64,000 nt of DNA, from contig JADKHS010000010.1 of assembly GCA_016721605.1 (NCBI GenBank), forward strand, positions 43,177 through 107,176, read 5' to 3'. Positions within the stretch are counted from its first letter, which is position 1; each line of letters begins with the position of its first letter. Below, one piece after another: positions 28,534 through 39,198 of this stretch. Below the pieces are notes generated by a model that saw only the letters and a program-made list of their open reading frames with translations, was not told where the DNA came from and searched no databases. The position numbers were made by a program, and so were the translations under genes. The DNA is from Nitrosomonadales bacterium. GTDB taxonomy: Bacteria > Pseudomonadota > Gammaproteobacteria > Burkholderiales > Gallionellaceae.

Positions 28534-29081
28534 TGCTCCCTAATCAGCAGACGAACGATATCCTGAATCAAGCCGAGTTAATTGTCTCAGCTGAAAAAGT
28601 GCAGGCGGCAGTAATAAGTGTCGCGCAGGAAATAAATACGGTATTAGCTGATATGCATCCACTATTGCTATCGGTAATGGGCGGTGCGGTGGTGTTTACC
28701 GGGCAGTTGCTGCCATTGCTTACTTTTCCGCTCGATTTTGATTATGTGCATGTATCGCGCTATGGCACTAAGCAGCAGGGTGGAATCTTGCACTGGAAAG
28801 TTGAGCCACGCGAAAATGTAGCTGGCCGTGTGGTGCTGGTGGTGGATGATATTCTCGACGAGGGTGAAACGCTGGCCGCAGTTAAGCAGCGTGTGCTGGA
28901 TTTGGGTGCCGCCAAATTTTACAGTGCGGTGTTTGCTGATAAACGGATTGGAAAGGTTAAGCCGGTACGTGCCGATTTTGTCGGGTTGGAATTGCCTAAC
29001 CGCTTTGTATTCGGCTTCGGTATGGACATACATGGCGCGTGGCGCAATCTCCCCGCAGTTTACGCAACAAGGGAAAAATAG
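28533..29081 (+). CDS. hpt: hypoxanthine-guanine phosphoribosyltransferase
   Basis: 182 residues. Purine salvage enzyme. The PRPP-binding loop is VVLVVDDILDEGETLAAV (about 99-116). Start codon shares one base with the galU stop, so translation is coupled. The next gene is another purine salvage enzyme, which supports the assignment. GTP/hypoxanthine preference cannot be told from sequence. Confidence 0.9.
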   Translation: MLPNQQTNDILNQAELIVSAEKVQAAVISVAQEINTVLADMHPLLLSVMGGAVVFTGQLLPLLTFPLDFDYVHVSRYGTKQQGGILHWKVEPRENVAGRVVLVVDDILDEGETLAAVKQRVLDLGAAKFYSAVFADKRIGKVKPVRADFVGLELPNRFVFGFGMDIHGAWRNLPAVYATREK

Positions 29082-29126
29082 ATCCAACCACATTCAAGCA
29101 ATACATGCTATGTATATTTTTATATT

Positions 29127-29157
29127 TTGATTAAAAACAATAATTATTATTTATACT
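29127..29157 (+). promoter_or_regulatory. candidate promoter before the methylthio-nucleoside phosphorylase
   Basis: TTGATT (29127-29132) and TATACT (29152-29157) with a 19-base spacer in an AT-rich gap, about 70 bases before the next ATG. Weak evidence. Confidence 0.3.
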
Positions 29158-29225
29158 GCCTGGATTATAGAATACAGGTAATTCGGCAATGAGTGAGTCC
29201 TATATTTTCCAAAAGGTAATAACAA

Positions 29226-29972
29226 ATGTTAGCGATTATTGGTGGAACGGGACTGACGCAACTGACCAACTTGGAAATATCACATCGACAGGTGATGCGC
29301 ACGCCCTATGGAGAGCCTTCCGGAGCGATTACCTTTGGCCGCTTGCGCCAGCATGAGGTCATGTTTATTGCCCGTCATGGCTACGGCCATACGATCCCGC
29401 CACATGAGGTAAATTATCGTGCCAATCTGTGGGCGTTAAAAGAACAGGGAGCGCAACGCATCATTTCTGTCGCGGCAGTTGGGGGTATCCGTGCTGACCT
29501 GTTGCCCGGTGTTATTGTGTTGCCAGATCAGATTATTGATTACACCTATGGGCGCGAATTCACCTACTTTGATGGGCGCGATTGCTCGGTAACTCATATT
29601 GATTTTACCCAGCCTTATAGTCAGGAACTACGCCAACAAATTTTGGATGCTGGCAGATGTGCCGACATCCCTTGTCTGGATGGCGGAGTATATGCCGCCA
29701 CTCAGGGGCCGCGCCTGGATACGGCAGCGGAGATCAATCGCCTGGAGCGGGACGGTGCCGATATGGTGGGCATGACTGGTATGCCTGAAGCCGCCTTGGC
29801 CAAAGAGCTCGGCTTGAATTACGCCGCGATCGCGGTGGTGGTGAACCATGCTGCCGGGCGCGGTAGCAGCCGTAATGGCGTGCATTTGGAAACTATCAGT
29901 GCAGTAGCACAACCTGCCATGGCGCGCGTGCGCAATATCCTTGAATGCGTGGTGGATTCTGATGTCGATTAG
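29226..29972 (+). CDS. S-methyl-5'-thioinosine/thioadenosine phosphorylase
   Basis: 248 residues, purine nucleoside phosphorylase superfamily. Phosphate/ribose motifs: AIIGGTGLTQL (3-13), FIARHGYGHTIPPHEVNYRANLW (about 47-70), and MVGMTGMPEAALAKELGL. The family splits between methylthioadenosine and methylthioinosine enzymes. The NHAAGR stretch and the neighbouring hpt favour the thioinosine type found in Pseudomonas, but I cannot prove it. Overlaps def by 11 bp. Confidence 0.85.
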   Translation: MLAIIGGTGLTQLTNLEISHRQVMRTPYGEPSGAITFGRLRQHEVMFIARHGYGHTIPPHEVNYRANLWALKEQGAQRIISVAAVGGIRADLLPGVIVLPDQIIDYTYGREFTYFDGRDCSVTHIDFTQPYSQELRQQILDAGRCADIPCLDGGVYAATQGPRLDTAAEINRLERDGADMVGMTGMPEAALAKELGLNYAAIAVVVNHAAGRGSSRNGVHLETISAVAQPAMARVRNILECVVDSDVD

Positions 29973-30549
29973 GGAAGTGTTGCGTATGGGTGATGCGCGC
30001 CTGTTGCGTTGCGCGGAAGAGGTAATTGATTTCGATACGCCGGAACTGCACGCTTTATTGGTCGACATGCGCGACACCATGCAGGCATTAAATGGAGCGG
30101 GACTCGCGGCACCTCAGATAGGCGTGAATTTGCGTGTAGTAATCTTTGGTGTGCGGTTCAATCCACGTTATCCCGATGCCGAAATTGTGCCAGAAACGGT
30201 ATTGATCAATCCGGTTATTACTCCGCTAACAAAATCAAGTAGTTCATCAAGTGTAGTAGATTCGCATGTAGATCCTATATTGAATCCGGATATGGTGGAA
30301 GGATGGGAAGGCTGCTTGAGCGTGCCGGGATTACGTGGGTTAGTACCGCGTTTTCAATCTATCCATTACCAGGGACGGGATGAATATGGCGTATTAATAG
30401 ACCGCGCGGTAAACGGTTTTCATGCACGCGTAGTACAGCATGAGTGCGATCATCTGGACGGGATTCTGTACCCCATGCGTATCCGCGATTTCAGCCAATT
30501 TGGCTTTACTGATGTGCTGTATCCAAACCAACATTTGGTGGACGAGTAG
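29962..30549 (+). CDS. def: peptide deformylase, with an unusual insertion
   Basis: 195 residues. Removes formyl groups from nascent proteins. All three metal-site motifs are present: GAGLAAPQIG, EGCLSVP and QHECDHLDG. Start at ATG 29962 (MSIREVLRMG). Odd: between NPVITPL and VEGWEGCLS there is a Ser-rich stretch (TKSSSSSSVVDSHVD) of about 20 residues where related enzymes have a short acidic loop. It is in frame and lies next to the metal-site Cys loop. Confidence 0.93.
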   Translation: MSIREVLRMGDARLLRCAEEVIDFDTPELHALLVDMRDTMQALNGAGLAAPQIGVNLRVVIFGVRFNPRYPDAEIVPETVLINPVITPLTKSSSSSSVVDSHVDPILNPDMVEGWEGCLSVPGLRGLVPRFQSIHYQGRDEYGVLIDRAVNGFHARVVQHECDHLDGILYPMRIRDFSQFGFTDVLYPNQHLVDE

Positions 30550-30602
30550 GGAAAGTGGGAAATGTGAAATTGAATAATAGGCTTTAGGCTATTTTAAATA
30601 AA

Positions 30603-31985
30603 TCACGTCATCTTCGCTGGCTGCACCCAGCAGTCAAATTCTTCTTCCGTAACATAGCCTAAAATTAACGCTGTTTGTTTTAGCGTGCCGCCATCCCGGT
30701 GTGCTTGCTTGGCGATTTCGGCGGCTTTATCGTAGCCGATATGCGGAGTCAAGGCGGTCACCAGCATGAGCGACCGTTCCATAAGTTCTGCAATACGTTC
30801 GTGGTTGGCTTGGATGCCGGACACGCAGTGTTCCTCGAAGCTTGCCATTCCGTCAGCAAGCAAGCGTACGCTTTGTTGGAAATTATGGATGATAAGCGGC
30901 TTGAAAACATTGAGCTCAAAATTTCCCGAAGCGCCGCCTATATTGATGGCAACGTCATTACCAATGACCTGGCAGCACAACATGGTCAGCGCCTCGCACT
31001 GGGTGGGATTGACCTTGCCCGGCATGATCGAGCTGCCCGGCTCGTTCTCGGGAATACTTATTTCCCCAAGGCCAGAGCGTGGTCCCGAAGCCATCCAGCG
31101 GATGTCGTTGGCAATTTTCATAAGGGCGGCAGCGAGCGTTTTGAGCATGCCATGTGCGGCCACTAGGGCGTCATGTGCGGCTAGGGCCGCAAATTTGTTG
31201 GCGGCGCTTTTGAATGGCAAGCTGGTACTGCGGGCCAGTTCCGCAGCAACGCGCTCACCGAATTCGGCATGTGTGTTAAGTCCGGTACCCACTGCAGTCC
31301 CCCCGGCCGCAAGTTCACAAAGCGAAGGCAAAGTAGCGTTAATGATGGATTCCGCATAATCCAACTGCGCCACGTAAGCGGAAAATTCCTGCCCAAGCGT
31401 TAGCGGAGTAGCATCCTGTAAGTGCGTACGCCCAATTTTGACGATACCGTCAAAATTGCGGGATTTTTCCTCTAATGTCGAGCGCAGCTTGCGTAGTGCG
31501 GGAAGCAGGGATTGAACGATGCTGAGGCTGGCTGCGACGTGCATGGCAGTGGGGAAAATATCATTGGATGATTGACCGAGATTCACGTCATCATTGGGGT
31601 GTACCAGCCGGTCTTTGCCCCATTTTCCGCCTAGCAGCTCAGAGGCGCGGTTAGCGAGCACCTCGTTCAGGTTCATATTGGTCTGGGTACCCGAACCCGT
31701 CTGCCAAACAGAAAGTGTAAACTCTTGCGTATGCTGGCCAGCCAGTATTTCGTCCGCCACCCGCACAATGGCATCCGCTTTGGCAGCACTTAATAGATTT
31801 AAATCGCGGTTGACCAACGCGCAAGCGCGCTTAACCATAGCGAGTGCGAGGATGAGTTCCTTCGGCATGCGCTCGGAGGAAATATGGAAATGTTCAAGCG
31901 AACGTTGCGTTTGCGCGCCCCAAAGCCGGTCTGCCGCAACCTCTATGGGGCCGAATGTGTCGTGCTCTATTCTGGTTTGGGTCAT
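30603..31985 (-). CDS. fumC: fumarase class II
   Basis: 460 residues. TCA-cycle hydration of fumarate to malate. Signature GSSIMPGKVNPTQCEAL (about 316-332), plus WQTGSGTQTNMNLNEVLANRA and GRTHLQDATPLTLGQEFSAY. Convergent with def; only 53 bp between them, with a weak hairpin. Iron-independent fumarase type. Confidence 0.96.
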   Translation of the reverse strand: MTQTRIEHDTFGPIEVAADRLWGAQTQRSLEHFHISSERMPKELILALAMVKRACALVNRDLNLLSAAKADAIVRVADEILAGQHTQEFTLSVWQTGSGTQTNMNLNEVLANRASELLGGKWGKDRLVHPNDDVNLGQSSNDIFPTAMHVAASLSIVQSLLPALRKLRSTLEEKSRNFDGIVKIGRTHLQDATPLTLGQEFSAYVAQLDYAESIINATLPSLCELAAGGTAVGTGLNTHAEFGERVAAELARSTSLPFKSAANKFAALAAHDALVAAHGMLKTLAAALMKIANDIRWMASGPRSGLGEISIPENEPGSSIMPGKVNPTQCEALTMLCCQVIGNDVAINIGGASGNFELNVFKPLIIHNFQQSVRLLADGMASFEEHCVSGIQANHERIAELMERSLMLVTALTPHIGYDKAAEIAKQAHRDGGTLKQTALILGYVTEEEFDCWVQPAKMT

Positions 31986-31994
31986 GTAATACTT

Positions 31995-32780
31995 TTATTT
32001 AGTAACAATATAAGCTTGCTGAATGCCAAAACCGCCGCCAGAAAAGTCTTTTTCTATATCAAAAAATATGCGGTTGATCGGATTGAAGCCTGGGTATGCT
32101 GCCGGGTCTGTTACTAACTCTCTCAAAAATCTTGATCCCAAGTAATAAATTGATGAAAAATCATTTACCTTAAACGTCAAACCCTTTTGCGTGAAAAATT
32201 CCTCTAATACAGCTTTCTTGAAGAATCGATTTGAGTCATGCTCGATCAATGGGGGCATATCCTTAAGTTGCCTCATTGCATTGAGCAATGTAAATGGCTC
32301 TAAAAAAGGCTCGGAAAAAATCACTTTGCCGCCTGGCTTAACAACCCGCAGACACTCATTGATAGCAATTTGTTGCTCTTCCCAAGTAGACATAAGGGTA
32401 ACCACCCGTGTGGCATACGCTACATCAAAAGTATCATCAGGGAATTGTAAGGAATTAATGTCGCCTACTTCAAACTTTATAATATCGCCTATCCACTGAG
32501 CTTTTTTCAGCATATTGGCTTGTTTAATCATGTTTTCAGCAAAATCAACTCCCGTAATCGAACCAACATCTTTGTGCCGTTCCAATTGTTGGAACGCGGA
32601 ATATCCATTCGCACAACCGATGTCAAGAACATGATCCCCACTTGATATATGCTCTCCTACGGCATCGATCTCAAGTTCAATCATGAAGTTATCGCTCCAA
32701 GATGCTAGATGTGAACCTTTATGGGTTTTGGCCTGATTTTCCCAATAGTCTTTAGCAACATCTTTTTCAATCTTTTCCAC
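31995..32780 (-). CDS. class I SAM-dependent methyltransferase
   Basis: 261 residues from a GTG at 32780, chosen because AAGGAGA lies 5 bases upstream; the open frame is longer but unsupported. SAM site VLDIGCANGYSAFQQLE, then ITGVDFAENMIKQA and GDINSLQFPDDTFDVAYATRV. KPGGKVIFSEPFLEP follows motif III. Substrate unknown. It sits 9 bp upstream of fumC on the same strand and may be cotranscribed. Confidence 0.8.
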   Translation of the reverse strand: MEKIEKDVAKDYWENQAKTHKGSHLASWSDNFMIELEIDAVGEHISSGDHVLDIGCANGYSAFQQLERHKDVGSITGVDFAENMIKQANMLKKAQWIGDIIKFEVGDINSLQFPDDTFDVAYATRVVTLMSTWEEQQIAINECLRVVKPGGKVIFSEPFLEPFTLLNAMRQLKDMPPLIEHDSNRFFKKAVLEEFFTQKGLTFKVNDFSSIYYLGSRFLRELVTDPAAYPGFNPINRIFFDIEKDFSGGGFGIQQAYIVTK

Positions 32781-33140
32781 ACTGTCTCCTTGTAGACTAA
32801 GTACGCTAAGTACTGTTGCCTGCTTAATAATTAATATTGCATTTCGCAAAAAATTTATTTCGTACGATACCTACTGATATGTTACGCACCATCATTGACG
32901 TTATTTATGCAAAGTAGGGGGCGGTGGTATTCTAAACAATTCAAAAAATAATTGCCAAGCAATGACGAATAAGGCTAGATCGTGCGGACGAAGGGAAGCC
33001 ACGATCTGAGCTATTTGTTGGACAAGCCCGGTCTGGATGCGGTTTTTTGCTATAAAAATATCTTTAGCGGTGCCCTTTAAGGTTTAGCTGTACGGTATTT
33101 TTATAAAAACTATTTTATATCAAAAATATATAACATAATC
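32781..33140. other. intergenic region with a hairpin and a repeat motif
   Basis: 360 bp between divergent genes. Holds an inverted repeat AGATCGTG (32977-32984) / CACGATCT (33000-33007). It also holds TATCTTTAGCGGTGCCCTTTAA (33059-33080), which matches the motif before galU at 17 of 19 core positions. No gene is supported. Confidence 0.5.
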
Positions 33141-35301
33141 ATGTGCAAACACTACCTTAGCGCACTATTCTCACCAAAGTCTGTCGCTGTATTTGGCGCG
33201 AGTGACCGGCCTGATTCAGTCGGTCAAATCGTGTTTCAGAATATGCTGGGAAGCGGTTTTAATGGTTTGCTTTACCCGGTCAACCCGAAACACGCAGAGG
33301 TGCGGGGCAAGCGCGCCTACGCCTCGATCGCCGACATTGGCGAACCAGTTGAATTGGTGGTGATCGCCACGCCGCCGCAGACTGTACCGTGCATCATCGA
33401 GAGTTGTGGCATCCACGGCGTAAAGGCAGCGGTCATCATCACCGCCGGATTTTGTGAAGCCGGCCCTGAAGGTGAAGCACTGGAAAGGAATTACTGGAAG
33501 CCGCACGCCGCTACGGCATTCGCCTGATCGGTCCGAATTGCCTGGGCATCATGCGGCCATCCATCGGCCTCAATGCCACCTTCAACAAGGGCGGTGCGAA
33601 CACGGGCAACATCGCGTTCGTTTCCCAGTCTGGCGCACTGTGCACCGCGATCCTGGATTGGGCGCAGAGCAACGGCGTAGGTTTCTCCAGCCTGGTATCC
33701 ATGGGCTCAGCGGTCGATGTTGATTTCGGCGATATTCTCGATTATCTGGTATCCGACGCCAATACCCACAGCATCCTGATGTACATCGAAGGTATCCGCA
33801 ACGCGCGCAGTTTCATGAGCGCGCTACGTGCCGCCGCGCGCATCAAGCCCGTTATTCTGGTCAAGGTCGGTCGCCATGCGGCAGGCTCCAAAGCGGCGAT
33901 GTCACATACCGCCTCGCTGGTTGGAGCGGACGATGTGTTCGATGCGGCAGTCAGCCGGGCAGGTGTGGTGCGGGTGCAGACCATCACGCAACTGTTCGCC
34001 GCCGCCAAGGCGCTGTCATGCGGCTTCCAACCGGTCGGCAATCGCCTTGCCATCGTCACCAATGGTGGCGGCCCTGCTGTGATGGCGGCGGATCGTGCCG
34101 CCGACTTGGGGCTCACGATGGCCACGTTGTCGGATGCCACTATCAAATATCTCAACCAGCATTTACCGCTCAATTGGCCGCACGGCAATCCGGTAGACAT
34201 CATCGGCGATGCTCAAGCAGACCGTTACCATCATGCAGCCAAAGCCTGCCTGGAAGATGAAAACGTGGACGGTGTGCTGGCCATCCTTACGCCACAGGCG
34301 ATGACCAAGCCACTGGAATCGGCGCAGATCCTGATTGAGCTTTCCAATACGCACAGCAAACCGCTGTTGGCCTGCTGGATGGGCGAGACGCAGGTCGCAG
34401 ATGCGCGCAAGGCATTTTCCAAAGCGCGCAAACCACACTTTTGCACACCGGAGACGGCGGTGGAGGTGTTCTCGCATCTGTTCAGCTACTACCGCAACCA
34501 GAAGATGCTGATGCAGATACCCAGCCCGTTCCCGCATCACGTCGTATCTGATGTAGAAAGCGCACGGCTGATTATCGGGGACGCCATGCAGGAACATCGC
34601 AAGGTACTGACTGAAGTGGAATCCAAAGCTTTGCTGTCCGCTTTTCATATTCCCGTCGTAAAACCATAGTCGCCCATTCGCCCAATGAAGCGCTACAGAT
34701 TTCGCAAGAACTGGGATTCCCGGTGGTGATGAAAATCAATTCGCCAGACATCACTCATAAGAGCGATACCGGTGGCGTTTTACTCAACTTGAATAATGCG
34801 CATGAAGTTTGCACTGCCTACCAGAAAATTCTCGATAACGTTCTACACAATCGTCCCGGCGCGCAGATTGACGGCATTTCGATCGAACCGATGATCGTCA
34901 AACCGAATGGCCGCGAATTGATGGTAGGCGTCACCAGCGACCCGGTGTTCGGGCCGGTAATCACGTTCGGCGCGGGCGGAATTACCGTCGAAATCATGGG
35001 TGACCGTGCCGTCGCCCTGCCGCCGTTGAACGGCTTCCTGGTCAGAGAGCTAATCCAGAATACCCGCATCGCCAAGATGCTGGGCACATTCCGCAACATG
35101 GCTCCGGCCAATATGGCGGCGCTGGAGGACGTATTGTTGCGCGTGTCGGAAATGGTCTGCGAACTGCCCATGCTCAAAGAGATGGACATCAATCCCCTGA
35201 TCCTCGACGAGAACGGCGCATTGGCCGCCGATGCGCGCGTGGTAGTGGAATTTCGTCAGCCCAGCGCCGACCGCTACGCACACATGGCCATTCATCCCTA
35301 A
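33141..35301 (+). CDS. NDP-forming acetate/acyl-CoA synthetase (two frameshifts, no GNAT domain)
   Basis: About 720 residues when two single-base losses are restored (GGG to GG near 33488; AAAAA to AAAA near 34665). N-terminal CoA-binding domain (PKSVAVFGASDRPDSVGQIV), succinyl-CoA-synthetase-like middle with HTASLVGADDVFDAA (phospho-His region), and an ATP-grasp C-terminus (GFPVVMKINSPDITHKS, GRELMVGVTSDPVFGPV, MKEMDINPL-type end). Reaction: acyl-CoA + NDP + Pi to acid + CoA + NTP, or reverse. The protein stops at YAHMAIHP, exactly where related bifunctional proteins continue into a GNAT acetyltransferase domain. A protein-acetylation role (PatZ-like) is therefore not expected unless the stop is an error. 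Confidence 0.85.
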
Positions 35302-35320
35302 TTGGATTTTTGAAGTTGCC

Positions 35321-36369
35321 TCAACACATCCTCGGCAACTGCTCCCTGCCAACCAATCAACGATACGACGGCCACCGAGCTTGGTGGTCATTTGCACGAA
35401 TCCATGGGCATCTTCCGTGACCTCGCCGATGATGGCCGCTTCACGGGCCAGCGGATGGGCGAGCATCACTTCAAGCAAGCGCCCGGCATCCTCGGGCGCA
35501 CAAATGGCTACCAGCTTGCCTTCGTTGGCGACATATAGCGGATCCAGCCCAAGAAACTCACAGGCTGCTTCGACCGGCTGATTCACCGCAATGGCGGATT
35601 CATGCAGCATCATGCCCACGCCGGATTGTTTGGCGATCTCATTGAGTGTCGTCGCCAACCCGCCGCGCGTCGGGTCGCGCAGCACGCGCAACTTTACCCC
35701 ACTGTCCAGCATGGCTGCGACCAGCCCATGCAACGCCGCTGTATCCGACACGATGGGCGCATCGAAAGTCAGGTTTTCACGTTGCGAAAGCACCGCCATG
35801 CCGTGATCCCCTATCGTGCCGGACAGCAGAATTGTGTCGCCCGGCTGCGCAAGATCGCCGGACAGGGTAATGTCTTCACGTGCCACACCGACTCCGGTCG
35901 TGGTGATGAACACCCCATCGCCCTTGCCTTGCTCCACCACCTTGGTATCACCCGCGACGATGGGTACACCCGCGATTCTTGCAGCGTTCGCCATGGACGT
36001 GACGATGCGTTTCAGATCGGCGAGGGGAAAACCTTCTTCGAGTATGAAAGAAGCCGCCAGATACAACGGTCTCGCTCCCATCATCGCGACATCGTTGATG
36101 GTGCCGTGCACTGACAGGCAGCCGATGTCGCCGCCCGCGAAGAACAACGGCGACACGACATGGCCGTCGCAAGACATCACCAGCCGCCCGGTGATTTGCG
36201 GCAGCAACGCACCATCGTTGCCCTGTGCCAGATATGCGTTATCAAAACCGGCAGTGAACAACTCGGCGATCAATTGCGCCATGGCGCGACCACCGGAACC
36301 ATGTGACAACTCTACCCGACCCTGCTTAAAATCAAGCGGGCGCGAGTAATTTGGTTTGACTCTATTCAT
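35321..36369 (-). CDS. hypE: hydrogenase maturation protein HypE (C-terminal frameshift)
   Basis: Dehydrates thiocarbamate on its own C-terminal Cys to make the cyanide ligand of the NiFe site. Seen: VELSHGSGGRAM (N-terminus), GDIGCLSVHGTINDVAMMGA, VAGDTKVVEQGKGDG, DPTRGGLATTLNEIA. The raw frame runs past the end into antisense DNA. Adding one C to CCC at 35344-35346 restores the ending AGEQLPRMC-stop at 35321, with the required terminal Cys. Restored length is about 349. Convergent with the acyl-CoA synthetase gene and 11.6 kb from hypCD on the opposite strand. Confidence 0.93.
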
Positions 36370-36462
36370 GGCTCTATATGAAATAGAAGTGGGTAATCAA
36401 TTTTCAACCTCAACCAACTTGAGAAGAAATTCAGAAAAATGCAACAATCTTTTCGGCCATAT

Positions 36463-36487
36463 AAAAAACCCCGCCAATTTGGCGGGG
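36463..36487 (-). terminator. intrinsic terminator after the TonB receptor gene
   Basis: Perfect 7-bp hairpin CCCCGCC (36469-36475) AATTT GGCGGGG (36481-36487), followed on the minus strand by six T (36468-36463). It lies 20 bp downstream of the receptor stop. Confidence 0.85.
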
Positions 36488-36506
36488 CTAAGATATATTT
36501 TGATAC

Positions 36507-38982
36507 CTAGCAAAATTTGAAATTAGCTATTAGTGACACCCTTGCGGCAATTGGTGAACCTGGTGTGATGTTGTTGTTATTATGGGCAGAGGCATAATAA
36601 TTTTTATCGAACAGGTTTTCGATATTCAACTGGGCCCGCATATTTTTATCAATTTTGGCATAAACAGCCGCATCTACCCGAGTAAAGCCCGGCAAGCGAA
36701 CAGTATTGTCAGTCGAGGTGTACATAGCGCCACGGTTGGATTACGCCAAGCCCAACTCCCCATCCGGGGGCAAAATCATATCGATTCCACAGTGAGAATG
36801 TGTTTTTTGGAAGCTCCGCCAAAACGGCCCCTTTTTTAGCCGTAGCAGATTGCGAATTGGTGATTTCACCATCTTGATAGGTATATCCACCCATGACGCT
36901 CCAAGCCGAAGTAACCCGGCCTGCCAGGCCTAACTCCAAGCCCTTGTTGCGCTGGCCACCGCCTAAAACAGAAATGGCTGCATTATTCGGATCGGGAAGA
37001 ATCACATTGGTACGGTCTAACTGAAACACAGCTGTGGTCAAAGCCAGGTTAGGTTGAATATCCCACTTAGCCCCAACTTCCACATTTTTGAATTTTTCCG
37101 GTTCGAGCGCTTTGTTGGTCACCGTTAGTGAGGTGAGTTGTTCACCGGCTCTAGGCACATATGCCAAGCTATAACTTGTATAAATTGAGACTGTCTCGAT
37201 TGGCTTGTAAACCAGCCCGACTCTCGGTGAGAGGAAATTATCATTGGTATTTATATCAAGAGGAGGAGTGGCGTTATTCTTACGGAAATCCACTTCATAT
37301 CTATCGTAGCGCAATCCGAGAATTGCTTGTAATTCAGGCAATAATTTGATCTGGTCTTGTACATACAGCGATGTCTGTTTTGTGACACTGTGTATATCTG
37401 CATCTGAAGCCTGTGTCCTGAATGTAATTGGAACAGACGTAATCGGGTTATTGGTAGGTGCGTTAACCGATGTAGTTGTATTGTTGAAGAATCCGGTTTT
37501 ACGTAAATTACTTGTATCTTGGTGGCCTATTTCAAGACCAACGACCAGATCATGCTTCACCGCCCCTGTGTTCAGGGAAAACAAAAGGTCTGTCTGGTTA
37601 AAGAAATTATCCCGCTGGGTTGTATCGTTATAAGCATTAATCGCCACCTCGGTTCCCGCAGCATTGACCGCGTTCGGGTACACGTTTTGATAAAATTTAT
37701 CTTGGGTTGCAAAACGTGTGCGGTTGCGGATCGTTACTTCATTATCAAACTTATGCTCAATCAGCGCATTGGCTGCTTTAAGTTCTGATTCCGCCGGGCT
37801 GCGATTAGGATCACCAAAAAATGTTGACGCGTTAGTGTTGAAAGGACGTCCCTTGAAGGAAGGGATACCCCGGTCTGCTACGCGCTCGTCTTTGAAATAC
37901 TCCGCATTTAACACAACTTTAGTATTGTCAGTTGGCATAATCGTAACGGTAGGATTAACTCCATACCGCTTCAAATCTACGCCATCACGATAACTGCCCG
38001 AATTTTCATACATTGCATTGAGGCGGACAGCGGCAACTTCATTAACACCCTGGCCGACATCAAGAGCCACACGTTTTGTATCAAATGAACCCACCTGTGC
38101 CGTAATTTCACGTATTGGGCTCCAGCCAGCTTCTTTAACAACCCTGTTTATAACCCCCCCGGAGCCGCCTCGGCCAAAAATCATCCCATTAGGGCCTTTC
38201 AGCACTTCAACTCTCTCTATATTGTAAAGATCACGGTAGTACTGGACGTCATCGCGTATGCCATCAACAAAAAAGTCCGCTGTGGAACGATTACCGCGAA
38301 AAACCAAGGCATCACGGTTTCCTTCCCCTTGCGAGATACCCATACCCGGGACATAACGCACTGTTTCAGCCATACTCTGAATAGCTTGGTCTTTAATTAT
38401 ATCCTGCGTCACAACGGACACAGATTGCGGCACATCGCGCAGAAGAGTATTTGTCTTGGTTGCAGTAGTGGTTTTAGCTATTGTGTAACCAGCACTGTTT
38501 TTTGCAGAAACCAATATCACTGGTAGCGTGGTTTCATTGTCGGTTAGCTCAGGATTTGATTTAGATGCTTGTGTTTTCTTTACGACATATCCGCTACCCT
38601 GCGGCACCGCTTGCAGACCACTTTCAACCAGCAATTGATTAAGGGCCGCTTGGGTGGTGTAATTTCCCTGGAGTCCTTGCGTTGTTTTTCCGCTGAGTTC
38701 GGTAGGATCAGAGGAGAGCTTAACACCTGTCTGTTTTACAAAAAGATCCAGTCCAGCTTTCAATGAACCTGCGGAAATGTTGTATGCGTGTTCGGTAGTG
38801 CTGGCAACAATGTTTGGCTGCGCAACTGCGACACCCGACAAAGTGATAGTGGCTACTCCCAAACAGATTAACGCGCTATTCATTGCAATAGCGAGCTTAG
38901 TTTGGCGATGGTCGCATGAAGCTTGGATGCCAGCATGTTTTCGCGCCGAGGTAGCAATGCATTTGAGGTTACGGGTATACAC
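36507..38982 (-). CDS. TonB-dependent siderophore receptor with STN domain (one frameshift)
   Basis: About 824 residues. Long leader with signal (ALICLGVATITLSGVAVAQ), STN signalling domain (HAYNISAGSLKAGLDLF to VPQGSGYVVKK), plug domain (LLRDVPQSVSVVTQDII, ERVEVLKGPNGMIFGRGGSGGVIN) and a beta-barrel ending with Phe-Lys-Phe-Cys. An STN domain often means control through an ECF sigma/anti-sigma pair; none is seen here. GTG at 38982 with GGAGA 8 bases upstream is the likely start. One extra C near 36726 splits the frame before RGAMYTSTDNTV. Role: ferric-siderophore import. Confidence 0.92.
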
Positions 38983-39198
38983 GGTGTATTTCTCCAAATT
39001 TAATTAATATCAAATCAAAAATGCCTGGTACATAATGCACTGCTAACGGCGGGGAAACTCGATATCACATCCTTTAAACGGATGCATTGATAACGATATT
39101 TTTATCCTGAAACTAGATGAGCGCTTCGTCTCATACAAAGCATGGCATCACTGTAAATACTCAATTCAATCAAAATCGAATCTTTTTAATATTACAAG

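Noticed and set aside
35050..35320. C-terminal extension of HypE
   Set aside because: Antisense to the acyl-CoA synthetase gene; the true end is restored by one base at 35344-35346.
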